64,000 nucleotides of DNA, from positions 146,069,133-146,133,132 of the forward strand of contig NC_079148.1 of the NCBI RefSeq assembly GCF_945859685.1, written 5' to 3'. The notes under the pieces were generated by a model that was not told where the DNA came from, searched no databases, and saw only the letters and a program-made list of their open reading frames with translations. Shown here one piece after another: positions 10,471 to 23,089 of this stretch. The stretch comes from Eupeodes corollae (lineage: Eukaryota; Arthropoda; Insecta; Diptera; Syrphidae). Positions within the stretch are counted from its first letter, which is position 1; every line of letters starts with the position of its first letter. The position numbers were made by a program, and so were the translations under genes.

Positions 10471-12348
10471 TCGAAGTATAAAGTAATGAAAATGAGCAAA
10501 GAGAAAAAAAATATATATAAGATAAAAAGAAAGAAATACACCATAAGGAGCGAAGCTCGTTGCTTAATCCTTATTTAAACATTCAACAGACAAAATGAAG
10601 CAGCATCAGCAGCAGCATCAGGAGCAGCATCCTGCACAAGGATATACTTATTCTCGCTCAAGTCACATTTTTTTGTTTTTTCTCATTTTTATTTTATTCA
10701 TTTCTTTCTTTCTTTTTTTTTGTTTTTTATTTTGTTTTTATTCAAGAAATAAGTAAGAAGAGAGAGAAAGAAATTAATGTGATGGGATATTTCGGGGGAG
10801 GTGGGGGGGTAGGTATAGAGGTGAAAAGGATATCACATCTAATGATGAAGATATATACCTATACCCAAACCGACTATCAGTTAAGCACGTGGAAAATGAA
10901 CTTTTACCTCCTTTATACAATAAGGACTCTGGCGCTGAGCTAGCTGCTGCCTGCTGATGAGATAAGTTTAAGATGCTTCTGGTATAAGAAGATTTTTTGG
11001 CGGTAATGTGTGTGGAAAAAGGATATAATGATAGAAAATGAGAAAGTTAAATAATAAAAATAAAGTAAACACATCGTTCTTGTAAGTATTTGTTTCTATT
11101 GGAAAAAGGGAGTGATGTGAGGTAGGTAAGGTACATGGGTGCCTAATGAGTGCAATTTTCGACCTATATTCAGAGCTAGATAAACAGATGAACTAAGGAA
11201 AGAGTGTTAGAATGTCCTTGAATTTTATTCCTTCACAGGTATATGTTAGGCCCTTTTTAAGGAAATCGCAGATGTCACTGATGATGGAAAATGTATTGAT
11301 AGGATTTAAAGTACAGGAATGAAAGACAATGCAAGGCTGTAAAAGTTATTTCCTCGTTTCAAAATGAAATTATTTAGGATCATCATCGAGTTGTTTTTAA
11401 ATCCTTTTTTTCTGTTGAATTTTTCCTGTTTTTTGGAAAAATCTCTTTAATCCTATTTCTCGAATATGAGAATAATTCTGGATGAAGACACTTTTACAAA
11501 AAATATGAATGTGTCTATTAAAAAATACGTTTACAAAAAACAGTCTTTCAAACATTCCATTCTAAGACTTAGGTAATACGAACTAAAGAAAAAATCATTT
11601 TACTAAGAACTCATTTCCGCTTTTTGAAATACTTCAGAGATTTTGGAATACGATTCTACATTTCAAATAAAGCATACAAAATGGAAAGAAATACCCATTT
11701 AAAAAGAGTTAAAATGTGAAGGATAATTTTCCTCACGAATTAAAAAATGAATAGGCCAAAACTTTCGGATTTTAATAAGTGAAGTTTTTTGTAATTCCTC
11801 AGCTTTTTTATTGTCAATTTTTCAAAAAAAAGCTTTACAATGGAGATTACTGTGTCTCCTTTTTCATATTAAAGCTATTCAAAACTCTTTGAGTAAAAAT
11901 GAACCCATATTTTTTCACATATTTTCTTAGGCCACCACTAAAATTTTTTGAAAAATAGATTTTTTAATAGTCTATTAGGATCTCTTTTGAGAACATGGAT
12001 TTTAATTATTAGTATGAAATGGGGGGTTGTAAGATTTTGTACTACTCAAAATTTCAAAAACGCATACCTAATATTATATTTATTAATGTAGCCAGACTCA
12101 TATTTAGACAGTTGTCTTAAAACTTTAAATATATCATGAATAATACATTTTCAATATTACAAACTTCGTTTATATTAACAATTTTTCAACAATTTTCAAC
12201 TCAAATTTTGAAAAATTTTTACTCTCGTAAAAGCCCTGAGAAATGTCATCGCCAAAAAGCGACATTGCCTAGCCAACATTTTAAATAAATCGTTTCGAAA
12301 ATTATTGTAACTATTCAAAGAAAAATCTCGTTTCTCATTTCATCTAAA

Positions 12349-12408
12349 TTTTGGTGATTAAGTTTTCAGAAATTATACAAATAATTTCTGAAAATTTAAT
12401 CACCAAAA
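12349..12408. repeat. 28-bp inverted repeat forming a tight hairpin
   Basis: The left arm 12349-12376 (TTTTGGTGATTAAG...) and right arm 12381-12408 (...TTTAATCACCAAAA) are complementary over 28 bp. There is a single G/T exception, which is a G-U wobble in RNA, and a 4-nt loop ACAA. The element stands alone: no TA or TTAA duplications are obvious and no second copy was found in the window. It could be a pre-miRNA-like hairpin, a small palindrome formed by strand switching, or a MITE stub. Confidence 0.75.
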
Positions 12409-12879
12409 ACCCTAGTTCTTTTTACCTGTAAGCTTTTCTAAGGCGTTAATTAAGTTATATTTTTTAAAAAAGTTTTAAAATTATTTTTATATCGTAAAAA
12501 TTGTGTCTGAATCTTTTGGATTGACCATCATTTTGTCGTGATCAGCTTTACACAAAAAAAAGGTTTCCAAACAATTTTCAAAATTCAAGTATCAATAATT
12601 TTGTTAATGGCAATTTGTCCCCGCTTATTTCTTCCTATGAATTAGTAAGGAAAAATAATTCTGGTCCACTAGGTTTTTCTTATTGGCAGTAAAATTGAAC
12701 TTTTCAAATAGGTTTTATTGGTTCTTTAGTATTATTTAAATCCCATTTCAAAATGATCACTTGAAATGCGAAAAAGTAGTTAGCTTTTTTCCAATAAAAT
12801 TCGTGATGGTTTTCTAAATTTATAATCCCTTTGTTCAATAATTAATTGAAATATTTATGGTATTTATTATTATAGGGGA

Positions 12880-13715
12880 GGTGTGTACTCTGAACGACTG
12901 AAGTTAAGTCTCTCATTCCGCCTTCCCAATAGTTGTAGCGTGTTCTAGGCGGAACTTTTGACAATTAAAGAAGACTTGTATTGGCTTAAAGAAAACGTGA
13001 TATCAACATCTGAAATCCGTTTTTTCTCAGATAGTCATTCTGCTGTCAAATCTCTAGACTCTGTCTCTACAAAATCTTTAATAGTCCATAACTGTCGATC
13101 ATCTCTAATGGAGATGGCTCAATAGTTTAATATTCACTTTTGCTGGGTGCCGGGCCATAGAGACATTCCAGGTAACTGTAAGGCAGATGAACTCGCCAGG
13201 AACAGTATAGTACAGCCCCTTCTACCACGTTTGGCAAATGCTGGGAAACCAATCGCTACTTGTAAACTATTGCTAATGACAAAAGCTATGAAGAAGGCAA
13301 ACACAAAAAACATCTGGCCTAAACTAGATTTAAAGCAATCAAGGTGCTTGATATCTCTAAGCAGATCGCATATAAGCTCGATAATAGGTGTCATAACCGG
13401 TCACTGTCTAATAGGAAAGCACGCCACGTGCATTCTCAAATGGCTTTTGCAGAAGCTACGAATGTGGAAGAGGAGGAAACAGTTCTCCACCTTCTCTGTA
13501 CATGCCCTAGCTTAAAAACGCAAGAATTACCTAGGAGAATTCTTTTATAACGTGCTAAACGATCTAAACTATATTAGCATAATCAACCTCTCACGTTTCG
13601 TAAGGGACGCAAACTGGTTTAATTAAGCTTAGGAGAAGCCTCAAGATTCATGTAATATCACAATGGGCCTAAATGTGTCCTATTCCATCACGGATAGCTA
13701 CTTTAACCTAACTTC
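12880..13715 (+). pseudogene. LINE remnant: RNase H domain and C-terminal zinc knuckle
   Basis: Frames over 12880-13200 give GVYSERLKLSLSFRLPN, then IKEDLYWLKENVI, FFSDSHSAVKSLDS, and CWVPGHRDIPGNCKADELAR. This is the ribonuclease H fold with the D of SDSHSAV and the H of WVPGHxxIxGN..AD, as found in I/R1/LOA-type non-LTR elements. Downstream ITGHCLIGKHA, then EATNVEEEETVLHLLCTCPSL is the Cys/His tail of such polyproteins. The end reads LSRFVRDANWF and a stop near 13620. The 3' non-coding end carries CAATGGGCCTAAATGTGTCC and TTTAACCTAACTT (about 13715), a style seen in fly LINE 3' ends. Stops (13121 and others) and frameshifts break it. No reverse transcriptase is left. Confidence 0.8.
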
Positions 13716-14518
13716 TTAATCCTTTCAAAAAGCATTGTTTTGTTGTGCTACGGAGAAAAACATTGTTTTGTCTACCATTTTTATTTAACTTATCTGCTGA
13801 GAGATTGATATTTCCATTAAAATAATATGTATAACTTTTTTCGAGTCGATCTTAAGATATTTACGTCAAAAGCTTTATTAGAATCTCATTTGAAATTATA
13901 ACCCTAATTGTGCTCAATTTTGCACATATTGTCAACTGGAGAGATTGATTTTTCAGCTACACATCAAGAATGTGACAAATCAAAAAAACTGACAAATTGT
14001 AATTTTCAACATTTAAAGAACAAAACAATGATTTTTACTCCAAAATAATTTAAAAAAATACTACTTGACAATTTGTCTGCTAATATGTAATAAGAATCTA
14101 AGAAAATACAAACAAAAGTTAGTAAAAATTGAATTTTTGGCTCAAATATCCTAAGAACGTATTAAAAAAAATTGTTGGTAGTATTTCGTAAATGTGCTTG
14201 AAAAATGTCATTGATATTTTTTTTCTTACAAAAATATAATCCCTCAAATGTCAATAAAAATTGGAAAAAAATAGTTTTGAACTAGAATAACCTAAAAATA
14301 AATAATAGTTTATTATTAAAAAAACATTTTACACAAGAATTAAATACTAACAAAAATTCCACAGTAAACAAAAATCTCACAAACCGTTCCAAACATCATA
14401 CAAAATTAAACAGTTTAAGCTACAATTATTGAATAATCTCAATTTAAAAAAATGTCTAAATGACAATTTTGAGCATTTTAACAAAATTATTTCAAAAGGC
14501 ACCAAATAAGAATGTTAT
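13716..14518. other. AT-rich spacer, partly degraded family X-like DNA
   Basis: Runs such as TTGAATTTTTGGCTCAAATATCCTAAGAACG (14129-14159) resemble the reverse strand of family X internal units. Together with the end at 14519-14545 this may be an old minus-strand copy. No gene seen. Confidence 0.35.
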
Positions 14519-14545
14519 CAGTGTGGGTTGCATTCGAAATCCTTT
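14519..14545 (-). repeat. Family X fragment, 5' end (minus)
   Basis: CAGTGTGGGTTGCATTCGAA followed by ATCCTTTTTTTT is the reverse complement of the family X 5' end (GAGGCTGGGATGCGACCCACACTG) with a few changes. It probably belongs to a diverged copy extending left to about 13950. Confidence 0.5.
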
Positions 14546-16882
14546 TTTTTGAAGATTCTCTTATGAATAGAAGCTGAAAACTTTTTTTTTAACAGTTTTG
14601 AAGTAAACAATTTTTAAGTTAAAATATAATTTGCTTAAAAATCATTAATTTGTTCAGCTTTGGAATTTTTTGTGAAGAACCATTTTGTTTGTTTCTTTAT
14701 GCTTTTTAAAAATATTCAAATCATTCTTAAATACAGTGCGGCAAAATCAAAATAAAGTATAAGATGCAATCTAAATAATCACTTACTAAGAAATTGGCTG
14801 ATGTCTAATGGCCAACTTAATAATGTGTTCATACAGAAAACAAAGGGTCCGTAAACAAAATTGCTACAGAAATGATAGTTTTTAAAAATAATGTTGCACG
14901 GGAAAATAAATTTTCATTAAATGGTTTACACTAATGAAAGTTTCGTAGAGATTTTAATTTAGTTCAATATTTTCAACAAATTTATAAAAGACTTTCATGA
15001 TTTAAACTTAACATTAAAATTTAATGTATTTAATAAATAAAAAACGACCAAACAATTTTCGTTAATTACACTTATTTTCAATCAATCGATTACTAATTTA
15101 TTTTACCGAATATGATAGTTAAAAGAAAAAGCAATAATTCTTTATAGTTTTCGCTTATTACAAATGAACTTGGAAAGACACAAAATCAATTTTTAAAATC
15201 ACAAAGTAGGTACACACTAAGTGAAGGTAAAATCGATATCCTTGTCACAATTTAAATTACCCTACTTTCTAATTAACAGGTTGGTAAAGGTCTCGAACAT
15301 CTTTAAAAAAAGGAAAAGTTCTTCAAAATTAGCCACGACTGTATAAGAAAAAGCTTATTAAAAATCATTCGAATAACTCACCCAACCTTTTTTATTTCTA
15401 TCCAACACCATCTCATCTATTTCACACAAAAACCCACACATACAAACATAGAAAAGGTTGCTCTTATAACCAAAACACAAAATGAATCACAACTCACAAT
15501 ACTCTCGTACACTTGAAAATAGAAAAAGAAAGCAAAAAAAAGGACACTCGCGAAATTATTCGAATAATTTCAATATGTGAAACAAAAGGCAATGGAATCT
15601 TGTTATCCTTCCATACCCATCCGTTCGTCGTAGTCGTCGTTGTTGTATGTATTCATTCATTCTCCCTCCTTTCTTCTTTCTTTCTTTCATTCTTTTATTT
15701 CACAATTCAGCCATTACAGTGCTTTTCATCATCAACATCCTTTTCGATGCGCGATGTGGTGTGGTGCGGTGTGTTGTGGTGTGGTATCCTTGCAGCATAA
15801 CTCGTACTCGCATGCTACAAACAACAAATATTATGATGGCGATGTTGGGGAAAAATGCTAACATTTCTGCGCAAGTCCTTTTTTGTAATATTCTATCCTT
15901 ATTCCACCCGCAAGGATATATGGCACTAAAATATATCCTCAAAGGATACACAACGCAGAATGTTTTATGCCAAACTGAGAGACAGAGAGAGAGAGGGGAT
16001 GGTGGCAGGCAGAACGAACGACGAACGAACTGAACCGAACCGAACACACAAATGAATGAATTGAAAATCCTCATCAGCGTAAACTTTCAAAAAAACCAAC
16101 AACAACAACAAAATTGTAGGGCAAATTTATTTTTTTTTGTTCCATGGAGGATATATTTTCGTCCTTCGTTATGTAGTGTTAATTGCAGTGATTCTCTCTG
16201 CTAAATACCAACATCCTGGTAATTTTGTTCCACACCAGGCCAGGAGAAGATTTTCATTTTCATTCATTTGCAATTTGCTTTTGGTGCGAGTGGCGGCAAG
16301 GTTTTTGTTCATTTAGAAATATCTTCATCTCTGGAAAAAGGTTTAATTTTGGATATGTGCTATAAGATGAAAATAGTGCAATTTAATTATCCTGTGTGGC
16401 ATCATAGTTGAGAGATAGAAAAAAATAAAAGGATTATTTTGTTCGTAAATCTATAAGGACAAAGTGAAAATACAAAAATTGTGATGTAATCTTTAGTTAG
16501 TGCGACGATGATGCTTTATGGAATTTCTTTGACTTGGAGAAGGAAAACTTTCCTACCTACCTACCAACCAACCCATTGGAGGATTATACCAAAACCGAAA
16601 GAGATATAATATATACCTACCATCAAGGACATAAAGGATAAAGCTGCCATTTTGTGTGTGCTTCGTTTGTGAAAATAGAATTTTCTTTCCCAAGCATATA
16701 TAGGCAATAAGAAATGGAAAAGAACACAAAGAAATAGAAGTAATAAGGAAGCATCCATCAATTTGATGGATAAATATATGCAAATTATAATGTGTATCCT
16801 TGTGCTTGTTCCATCACATACATACTTATACACAGAAGAAGACTTAGTAAGAAAAAAAAAAACATCTCTATCCTCTGTGTCG

Positions 16883-16910
16883 TCCTCATCCTCATCCTCA
16901 TCCTCATCCT
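16883..16910. repeat. (TCATCC)n microsatellite
   Basis: More than four perfect TCCTCA hexamers in a row, in a pyrimidine-rich stretch. Confidence 0.9.
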
Positions 16911-17383
16911 TATTCTTCGTCCTTATTCTCGTCCTCGTGCGCGTTGTCGTTTTGTCGTGTATGCAAATCCCTTTACACAGTGAGTACCCAAATCCAATAT
17001 TGTATGGGTTTTTTATTTTGTGTATATATTTGATGTGGTGGAGGAATTGAGATTGAGAACTACCTACCTAAATATATGCTCATGGAATCCTGTACCTACT
17101 TCGCATCAAGAAAAGGATACCAGAGCACCTCCATATCTACCTAAAAACTGCTTTAGTACCTTACAACGAGAAAACCAAAAGGATATTTTGCGACAAGTTT
17201 TTTTTCCATCATCGTGTTTTTCTTTTAATAAATTTTCCTTCCCAGATTCCAAGGTTTTCGTTTTTTTTTGTTGGGATGAGGAGGAGGGAAAAAAAGGAGT
17301 CGAAGAAGTAGAAGAAGAAAGTAACATCCCGAATATCCCACGCTTTTTCCACCCCAACCCCAACTCGATATTTTTGTGTATAT

Positions 17384-17401
17384 TTGTTGTTGTTGTTGTT
17401 G
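17384..17401. repeat. (TTG)6 microsatellite
   Basis: Six perfect TTG/TGT trinucleotides. A (CA)n run follows at 17436-17450. Confidence 0.85.
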
Positions 17402-17883
17402 CCAAATATTCGGTTGTTCCCAGGCGAATAATAAAACACACACACACACAATATATACGAATTTTTCAATTTCTTATATTATTTTCTTTTAACATTTTTG
17501 TTTGCAAAAAATAATAACAATAAAACAGAAAATAAATAAATGGAAAATGAGAGCAGCAGGCGACAACAAGGACAACAAACACGAGAACTGAGGACGAGAA
17601 GTTCCATTCCATCCCTTTTTTGGGGTTTGATATGCGATGGGGTTTTTGGATTCCCCCCATCATCTGTACCCACATCTACACCCTCCTCCACTATCCTCCA
17701 CCGCCTACTGCCACCCGCGTACCACATCAATTTCGATCGATATTGAATGATTGATGGATTTGAAGAAGGATTCTTTTGCACTGAGAAGGAGTTCGAGGTG
17801 TTATGGTTATATATGTATGTACCTATGCTTAAGAAGAACCGAACACAGCATTTGAACATTTCGCTAAAGAAATTTATATTCAA

Positions 17884-18042
17884 ATGAAAATTGAAAGACA
17901 ATATATTATATTGCGGATGAAGGCAGCACCAGAAGAACTAGCTTCAGCTTCAGCTGCAGCTCCACCACAGCAGCAGAAGAACCTCAAACCCATGGATGAG
18001 CTCTTAGATTCAAGGCACTCCTGTCGTATAGCCAAACCTTAG
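17884..18042 (+). other. Candidate small ORF, 52 codons
   Basis: ATG at 17884 opens a frame to TAG at 18042, with a second ATG at 17917. The frame is also open upstream back to a TAA near 17831. The peptide is MKIERQYIILRMKAAPEEL, then an Ala/Ser/Pro/Gln-rich stretch, then LKPMDELLDSRHSCRIAKP. The middle follows GCTTCA and CAGCAG simple repeats, so composition alone could keep the frame open. The C-terminal part is less repetitive and looks more protein-like. No family is recognised, and there is no clear splice or poly(A) context. A second low-complexity frame (MTMTTTTATTTKT) begins at 18085 in (GACGAC)n DNA and is not called. Confidence 0.2.
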
Positions 18043-20639
18043 CATAGCCTAACTGCTGCGCCTGCAAAGCCATCAACGGAGAAGATGACTATGACAACGA
18101 CGACTGCGACGACGACGAAGACAACGACAACGACGAACGAAGAAGGATTGTGTATCAATGTAATTTGATAAAAAAAATATGAAATTGAAATTTTCTATCT
18201 CACAGATAGCAGAGAGTTTTGGATACAATTTTTCTGCCTTTACTGTCTGTAAGACTTACTGCGTTTTCTATATAGCTTTAGGTTTCTGCTGTATCTGTAG
18301 AGTGTTGTATCTATGTTTGTATGGTTTTTGATAAACGACAGCCGATAGAAGAGGTGTCACGCTAATGCTATAGATACAGTTACATATTCGTGTTTTACTC
18401 GTATATGATGTAGGAGAGGAACGCGACAGATGGGATGTGCTGTAAACGCAAAGTGGGTTAAGGTATATCGTATATTGGTGAAGAATATATAGACTTTATT
18501 AGGAGAGAGAGCTCCTTTAGTTTTAAAGTAAGTGCGAATTACTAATTCAAAAAGGCTACACTTTGGATGGCTCCTTGGTATAGCTTCAGAAGAGATAAAG
18601 AAGTGAAGGTATAGTATCTACTTTATGTGAATTTGATGGATGCTTTGAGGTTTTTTTCTTAATTTTTGTGTGATGAAGTGGATATCCATATCCTTTGTAC
18701 CTATCGAGGGCGAGAGAGAAATAATTGTCACTAGAAGAAGGTGTCTTATATGATAAAAAGTCTTTCTGATGCAACCACAAGTCTCCTTACTTCCTAAGAT
18801 AGAGATTGATTAATGGTTCCTACCTACAAATTATCAAGGAAAGGGTGTTGCTTCCTGATGTGAATGTGTTCTTAGGATGAAGATGAAGACAGGGATATAA
18901 TATTGAATCACAGTTGCAAATGAAGTGGAAGTAGGTGAATTAAGAGGTACGACGAGTATAGTATATTGATAATGTGTATTAACTGTAGCGTGGAATTTTC
19001 GAAAAATGTTGGTATTGAACTTAGTTCCAAAATTTGTTTTGTAAATGTTGAATATATTTCTCTTTTTTCCACTTCGGGTGATGTTTGGGATTTAGTATCT
19101 AGGTATTTTAGATTTATTAAGAATACTTTATTCTCATATAAAGCTTTTTAAAGTTATGATTTTGAGAAGTTTTGATACTGTACTTAATAATTATAAAAAT
19201 TAATTCAATTACATAGTTTTTAGAATTCAACAATCTTTAGCACAAAAACTTCTGTTTAATAAGTTTAAACCTTAGGAAGACTTCTCAACCGTTTAGTATT
19301 GCCAAATGTAAAAAATGTATAAGCTTTACTTTATTCAGCTATGAACTAACATACACGAGTATCAAATGATGATCGAATAAGAACAAAAGTCAGTATCATC
19401 CAGAGACGCATTGAAACCGTTTAGTATAGTTCTTTTAGTCTAAGATTTAAAGATAAAACTTTTTGCTTGTCTGATTCTTTCCATCGTAAAGCAGCAAAAA
19501 TAAGTTTTGAATGTTTATCTTCAAAATCAAGTCATCTAAACTTTTTAGGTTTTTTAATTGTTATGCTGGGAGCTCTCAATTATTCAAGTACTATGTTGAT
19601 TATTCGTATCTTGTTAAAATAGTTACAATAATAAGAACAACATAAAGAAATAATCGGTTGGTTTAAAAATATGGTCTAATGTATCATCAAACAATTGGCT
19701 GTTAATAAAAAGACTTATCCATAACTATGTCTTACGTCGGAAAAATGCAAAAATGTCATTTTAAAAAAAATTGTCAGTTGGCTTTAGTCGAAAAAATTGA
19801 TTACCAAATCCTGCAAATATTTTTTTGATTTTCTTTTGTTTTCTGAAGCTCACTTTTGAGCTTACAGAAAAAAAAATAAAAATACTTCCAAACCTAGTCA
19901 TGTTAAAAAAGCTACGATTTTCGCGGAGTAGAATTTTTAAACTTTTAATTTAAAAAAAATTAATTATAGGAGGTAGAAAATTACTTTTTGAAAACCAAAT
20001 TTAAGTTTAAAAAGCTTCAGTACTAGAAATCAAAAAAATTATTGTTTTTATTCTAATTCCAGTCTTTTTTTTAAGCTCAATTTATAATAACAATCTAAAG
20101 GTTGTAGCTATACAACAAAAGAAACTTATACTAGTCAACAGTATTCAAAAAGCTACAAATTCGGATGACGGCCAATATTATTTTTTATAATTTAATAATT
20201 TATTTCAACTCAAAATGATGCTACTCAAAAACCATGCAGTCAACAAAATGTTGATTTGTTCAAAAAATTAGCATTAAACTGAGTTCTGAGTTCAAATTTG
20301 TTTGATTCCGCCACAAAATTTCCGCCAAAGTTATCAAAAGTAAGGGAAGTGATATCGGCAATAGATTTAGCTGACATTTTAGAAATAACTTTTTTCGTCG
20401 AACAAGAAGAGGTATTAATTGCAAATAAATAAATAAAGAAATTCAGTTATAGTAATTTTGTAAATAAAAAATGGAAAAATCAGCTCCCGAACCAAAGAAC
20501 GCTTTCGAATTCAATTACATTTTATATTGTAATGAAAACTGAGAATGTCTTACGAAAAAAAAAAAACAATATTAGCTCAAGTAAAAATTTCAGAAGAATT
20601 AAATTAGAAGTTTTTGGTACATTAAATAAAAATGAACTG

Positions 20640-22310
20640 ATGGACGAATGATGGAACCGACAATACCAAAGTACAAAGAACGAGACCAAATGGACGCTTA
20701 CAGAAATGCGAATATTGACGCACTACGTAAGCACAAGAGTGGCTTAATGACAAGAATCAAAAACTAGTACAGACGACTTACAGACCCACACGACTTGGAG
20801 GTTAGGACACTGAAGTCGTCAATAAAAAATGTCAATCTGTTGATTGAAGAGAACTACAGGTTATCAATTAACTCAGGACAGCGCAAATAGATCCAGAAGA
20901 AGCCATCTTTGACGATGAGTTTTATATAATTGAAGATCCGAAGGAAAGCGTGGAGGCGGTGGGAGCTGCTTTCCAGCAAGTGTACAAGGTGAATGGTAGC
21001 ATTCGCCCCAACCACGACCTGGAAAACAGAGCCCTACTTAATCACTTTTACCTTCGAAATGATATGACACAATGGCGATCTGAGAACCGCGGTTTCATGC
21101 GGTTCAATGACGATTCATTGGCAAATGCCATAATCGCCGAGCAAACGGGACCAAGTAACTTGTTATTGACCAAAGTTGAGCTTCAGCTCATCTTCAATTC
21201 AATAAAAAACAAAAGTCAGCAGGTGTCGATGGTATATCCAACGTTGTACTAAGACATTTACCGATGGAAGCAATTGACATTTATACCACGCTCTTCAATA
21301 ATGCACTAAATAATGCATATTATCCAGTGCATTGGAAGACCGCTGTGGTTCATCCTCTCCGAAAAAGGGAAAGGACAACTCCAACCCATCAAATCTGCGG
21401 TCGATAAATCTTCTTCCGAGCATCAGCAAAATTTTCGAATAGATCATCAATAGGGCAATTGCATACGCCGACGATCTAATTGCGTACAGAACGGCCCGAA
21501 AGGTTGAGGTTATTAGAATTCTCTTGCAGCGTGATTTCGACAAGATTCAGCGATATTGTGACGACTGGAAACTGAAAATAAATGTCCAGAAGTTGGAGAC
21601 AATTCTGTTCCGGACTCCGCTGGCTAGGGCCACGAGGGATAAGTGCAAGAATTGGCGCAAGATCGTCATCGTTGATCTTCTCGGGCAGCCATTAGCGAGC
21701 AAAAGTGTAGTGAAGTACCTCGGTATCTGGTTGGATCAGTATTTATATTTCGACAGACATATAAATGCTGCTCTGACCAGGGCCAGAGGAGCCTTCGATC
21801 TGACAAAATGGCTGTTTTACAGCAGTTGGCTTGACCACAGAGTGAAGGTAATTTGCTACATGAGTGGCTTCATTCCACCAGAGGTATTCCTCTTTTTAGA
21901 TAGAAGCGGTCTGATACAGGATAGATTGGCAGTTCCGCTAATCTACCACGTCAGACGACAAACCGTGGATAGGCGACTCTTGTACAATTGGGACGCCATG
22001 GCACAAGGCTGATCAGAGCTCCTTCGGTTCAGTAGGGCTGTGTCCGAACGGGACCGAACTGATAGGGTGAAGCAGGAGAACCAGTTTTGGTGGCTTCAAT
22101 CGGCACTTGATAGTGGGTAGTCGGGATGGGGTTGAAGCCTTGGTCGGCTTACATACTTGTTTTATAGTTTTAGGGTTTGGTTTTAAGTAGAATAGGCATG
22201 GTGGCGCAAAAGGAAATATAAAAATACAAAATAATAAAACAAAAACATGGAATAAAAAAAAATAATAATACGAAAAAAAAGACAACAATATATGAAAAAC
22301 AAAAATGTTA
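20640..22310 (+). pseudogene. LINE family beta, internally deleted reverse transcriptase (copy 1)
   Basis: The frames read in order. IPKYKERDQMDAYRNANI through RRLTDPHDLEVRTLKSS is a pre-RT linker (20665-20830). VEAVGAAFQQVYKVNGS through ENRALLNHFYLRND follows (20950-21066), then LANAIIAEQTGPS. Early RT motifs come next: DGISNVVLRHLPMEAID and NNAYYPVHWKTAVVHPL (about 21230-21360). A deletion then joins EIINRAI straight to AYADDLIAYRTARKVEV, where the YADD active site is at 21464-21475. DWKLKINVQKLETILFRTP and VVKYLGIWLDQYLYF follow. The tail is MAQG and a stop at 22012, then a 3' region with A-rich runs to about 22310. Stops occur at 20766, 20888 and 21252. The part between RT motifs 1 and 5 is missing, so the enzyme is dead. 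A close relative lies at 60957-61845. Confidence 0.85.
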
Positions 22311-22595
22311 GTTAGTTATATTTGCTGCTGTGGTTGTTCTACTTTTAAGTAGTTTATAGGTTGAATTGGTAGTTTAAGGTAGTTTTAAGTTTTATTTAAG
22401 GACCTTAATTTTTTGAGTAAAAATAAAAAAGGATCTTGATATGAGTTTTTTTTTCAAAATTTTCTAATAAATATAAAAATAAATAAAATTTAAATTAATG
22501 TTAAACAGATTTTAGGGCCGAAAGGCATTAGTAATTGGTGTTATAGTTTCACTTAGAGTGTCCGTATGAGACCGTTAAGTTAGTTGTAAGTTATG

Positions 22596-23060
22596 GTTAT
22601 TAAAATCCCGATCAATTGCAATCCCACTTTTTAAAATCCCGTCAAATCCTGACAGTCCCGCTTTTGTTTACAAAATACTAGCATTAAACTTAATAACAAT
22701 AGGAGTCAAAGGTTTTTATATTAATAATTGTAAATTGTTTTGTTTTTTTTACTGTACATATGTAAACATTCATTATGTTTACAAAATTAACTCTTGCACA
22801 AACAATATGCATCCAAAAGCAAATCTGTCTCTCGAAAACGGTTTTACCGCTTTTATTGCCTTTGTTTATTGATTTAAGTTTCTTTTAAAACAAAACTAAA
22901 CGATTTTTTAAAATTAAACAACTAATTTTGATTGCAAAACGGGGATAATAAAAACGGGATTATAAGAAACTGAATTACAAAGGGGAAGATTATCAAAAGC
23001 AGGATTATAAAAAACATGACTTTGAATATGGGTTTTTAAGAAACGGGATACCCAACCCTA
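22596..23060. mobile_element. Foldback-type element with AATCCCG / CGGGATT arms
   Basis: The left arm 22600-22670 holds repeated TAAAATCCCG, GCAATCCCAC, AAAATCCCGTC and CAGTCCCGC. The right arm 22932-23058 holds the reverse series AAACGGGGATAA, AAACGGGATTATAAG, GGGGAAGATTATC, GCAGGATTATAAA and AAACGGGATACCCAACCC. About 260 bp of AT-rich DNA separates them. Arms built from short reiterated inverted motifs are the mark of foldback elements. No coding capacity. Outer boundaries are approximate. Confidence 0.6.
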
Positions 23061-23089
23061 AATATTCAAATCGAAATCAATTTTTGATT

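Larger units (their letters stand above)
7789..12876. other. Unique sequence with low-complexity blocks
   Basis: It holds no recognisable gene. 7789-8600 and 11200-12870 are AT-rich. 8600-11150 has mixed composition with short runs of CATCATCA, CAGCAG and GAGAGA. A pyrimidine tract ending CTTTTCTTTTTAG at 10180 is followed by about 31 open codons to a TAG at 10275, but without further support I do not call it an exon. A hairpin at 12349-12408 is listed separately. Confidence 0.4.
14546..20639. other. Unique non-coding region with microsatellites
   Basis: It has no recognisable gene. 15380-18900 has mixed composition with many short tandem motifs (TCATCC, TTG, CA, GACGAC). 14546-15380 and 19150-20639 are AT-rich. 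Open frames up to 164 codons (17020-17514) are driven by simple sequence and lack any family motif. The block from 20340 to 20639 may be the eroded 5' part of the LINE that follows. Confidence 0.4.

Noticed and set aside
869..11137. 15-bp word TAGGTAAGGTACATG occurring at 869 and 11123
   Set aside because: Only two copies, no shared flanks; probably coincidence in low-complexity DNA.
17020..17514. 164-codon open frame on the plus strand
   Set aside because: Built from (TTG)n, (CA)n and GAAGAA simple repeats; no protein-like conservation signal.
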